Origin: an uncultured Actinomycetes bacterium
GTDB lineage: Bacteria > Actinomycetota > Actinomycetes > Nanopelagicales > Nanopelagicaceae
Length of the DNA stretch: 7,294 nt
Direction: 5' to 3'
Assembly (NCBI GenBank): GCA_903932705.1
Contig: CAIZHC010000082.1
Location: 1 to 7,294, forward strand
Shown piece after piece: positions 6,323 to 7,294 of the stretch. The notes under the pieces were generated by a model. The model saw nothing but the letters and a program-made list of their open reading frames with translations. It had not been told where the DNA came from and made no database searches. Numbering within the stretch: the stretch's first letter is position 1; each line of letters begins with the position of its first letter. The position numbers and the translations under genes are program-made.

Positions 6323-7276
6323 TTACTTACCTGCAGCCTTAAGATCTTTACGAAGCTCTGGAGGAATTGCAAAGAGCAGATGCTCTTCAGAAGCGGTCAC
6401 TGTCTCAACATCTGTGTAACCACGCTCAGCCAGTAACTTCAATAGATCTTTAACCAAAATCTCTGGGACAGATGCACCGCTACTTACGCCGATTGTTTCA
6501 ACGCCTTCAAACCACTCCTCTTTTACTTCAGCTGCGTAATCGATGAGATAAGCCGCCTTCGCTCCATACTCAAGTGAAACTTCAACTAAGCGAACTGAGT
6601 TTGAAGAATTTATGGAACCAACAACTAAGACCAAATCTGAATTAGGTGCAATCTCTTTAATTGCGGTCTGACGATTCTGAGTGGCATAACAGATGTCATC
6701 ACTGGGTGGATCAACGATCTCTGGGAACTTCTCCTTGAGAGCTCGTACTGTCTTGATTGTCTCGTCAACGCTTAGAGTGGTTTGAGATAACCAAATTAGC
6801 TTCTTACCTTCACGAAGTTTGATGTTCGAGATCTCATCTGCCGTATCAATAACGTGCACATTGTCAGGAGCTTCTCCAGCGGTACCTTCAACCTCTTCGT
6901 GGCCATGGTGGCCGATAAGCAGGATGTCGTAATCCTCGCTGGCAAAGCGCTTTACCTCGTGGTGCACCTTTGTCACTAGCGGACAGGTGGCATCAATAGT
7001 CTTTAAGTTTCGACTTGCCGCTGCCTGATGAACAGCAGGTGAAACGCCGTGAGCGGAGAAGATGACGAGAGCGCCTTCTGGAACCTCATCAGTTTCTGAG
7101 ACGAAGATCGCCCCGCGAGCCTCAAGGGTGGAGACGACATGCTTATTATGGACAATCTCTTTACGCACGTAGACCGGCGCTCCATAGAGATCCAAGGCCT
7201 TCTCAACGGTAATTACCGCGCGATCAACACCTGCGCAGTACCCGCGTGGCGCAGCTAACAGCACCTTCTTCGTCAT
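6323..7276 (-). CDS. ispH: 4-hydroxy-3-methylbut-2-enyl diphosphate reductase
   Basis: IspH (LytB) is the last enzyme of the MEP isoprenoid pathway. It reduces HMBPP to IPP and DMAPP with a [4Fe-4S] cluster in the cytoplasm. It is 317 residues, the normal length. The three cluster cysteines are C14 ([12 protein letters not shown]), C98 ([14 protein letters not shown]) and C196 ([11 protein letters not shown]). Substrate-binding histidines are H43 (VHNKHVV), H76 (SAHGVSP) and H126, and the catalytic glutamate is E128 in GHEEVEGT. Q165-T167, the SSNS loop (224-227) and S269 in GASVPE complete the diphosphate site. The ATG at 7276 has no Shine-Dalgarno sequence but is preceded at six bases by a -10-like element, suggesting a leaderless transcript. 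It is convergent with the DUF6542 gene. The next gene to the right is outside the window. Confidence 0.98.
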   Translation of the reverse strand: MTKKVLLAAPRGYCAGVDRAVITVEKALDLYGAPVYVRKEIVHNKHVVSTLEARGAIFVSETDEVPEGALVIFSAHGVSPAVHQAAASRNLKTIDATCPLVTKVHHEVKRFASEDYDILLIGHHGHEEVEGTAGEAPDNVHVIDTADEISNIKLREGKKLIWLSQTTLSVDETIKTVRALKEKFPEIVDPPSDDICYATQNRQTAIKEIAPNSDLVLVVGSINSSNSVRLVEVSLEYGAKAAYLIDYAAEVKEEWFEGVETIGVSSGASVPEILVKDLLKLLAERGYTDVETVTASEEHLLFAIPPELRKDLKAAGK

Positions 7277-7282
7277 GTGCCA

Positions 7283-7288
7283 ATCGTA
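7283..7288 (-). promoter_or_regulatory. Candidate -10 element of ispH, placed for a leaderless mRNA
   Basis: TACGAT on the minus strand fits the TAnnnT pattern and ends six bases before the ispH ATG, so transcription would begin at or within a base of the start codon. The absence of a Shine-Dalgarno sequence agrees with this. The -35 region lies beyond the right edge and cannot be checked. Confidence 0.5.
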
Positions 7289-7294
7289 TCTAAA

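Noticed and set aside
6310..6340. Possible bidirectional terminator between DUF6542 and ispH.
   Set aside because: The stops are two bases apart and no stem longer than three pairs was found nearby; termination must lie inside the opposing genes or be Rho-dependent.

Overview
The window looks like a core-genome stretch from a low-to-mid GC actinobacterium. By eye the GC is in the mid-40s percent, lowest in the membrane-protein genes at about 1.5-3.4 kb. The strongest taxonomic clue is the run rmuC, then a DUF6542-type membrane protein, then ispH, next to ychF. DUF6542 is an actinobacterial family and this neighbourhood is typical of Actinobacteria. Such a low GC with very short intergenic gaps suggests the streamlined freshwater acI lineage (Nanopelagicales, e.g. 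Planktophila/Nanopelagicus). That placement is inference; no rRNA or other marker is present.

Layout from left to right: (1) the N-terminal 295 codons of the translational GTPase TypA/BipA on the minus strand, running off the left edge, with a 197-bp leader/intergenic region upstream. (2) A minus-strand membrane cassette at 1083-3382, transcribed from right to left. It has two paralogous proteins, each a polytopic membrane half followed by a GYF-like domain and a C-terminal TM2 domain, and then a small DUF2752 protein starting 4 nt after the second paralogue. (3) A 135-bp gap with a plausible cassette promoter. (4) The complete ribosome-associated ATPase YchF on the minus strand. (5) A 51-bp divergent intergenic region. 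(6) The plus-strand pair rmuC and DUF6542, overlapping by 8 bp. (7) ispH on the minus strand, convergent with DUF6542 with 2 bp between the stop codons. A -10-like element sits six bases before its ATG.

The housekeeping genes (typA, ychF, rmuC, ispH) are intact apart from the edge truncation of typA. Their signature residues are readable, except for an atypical nucleotide-specificity motif in YchF. The only part without a known function is the TM2/TM2/DUF2752 cassette. The two TM2 proteins are identical over their last 60 residues, yet the DNA there differs at 18 positions, all synonymous by hand count, while their N-terminal halves share no obvious similarity. This points to strong purifying selection on a shared C-terminal membrane module carrying two different membrane heads, and is the best candidate here for an undescribed system. 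I saw no RNA genes, CRISPR array, insertion sequence, phage gene or attachment site.
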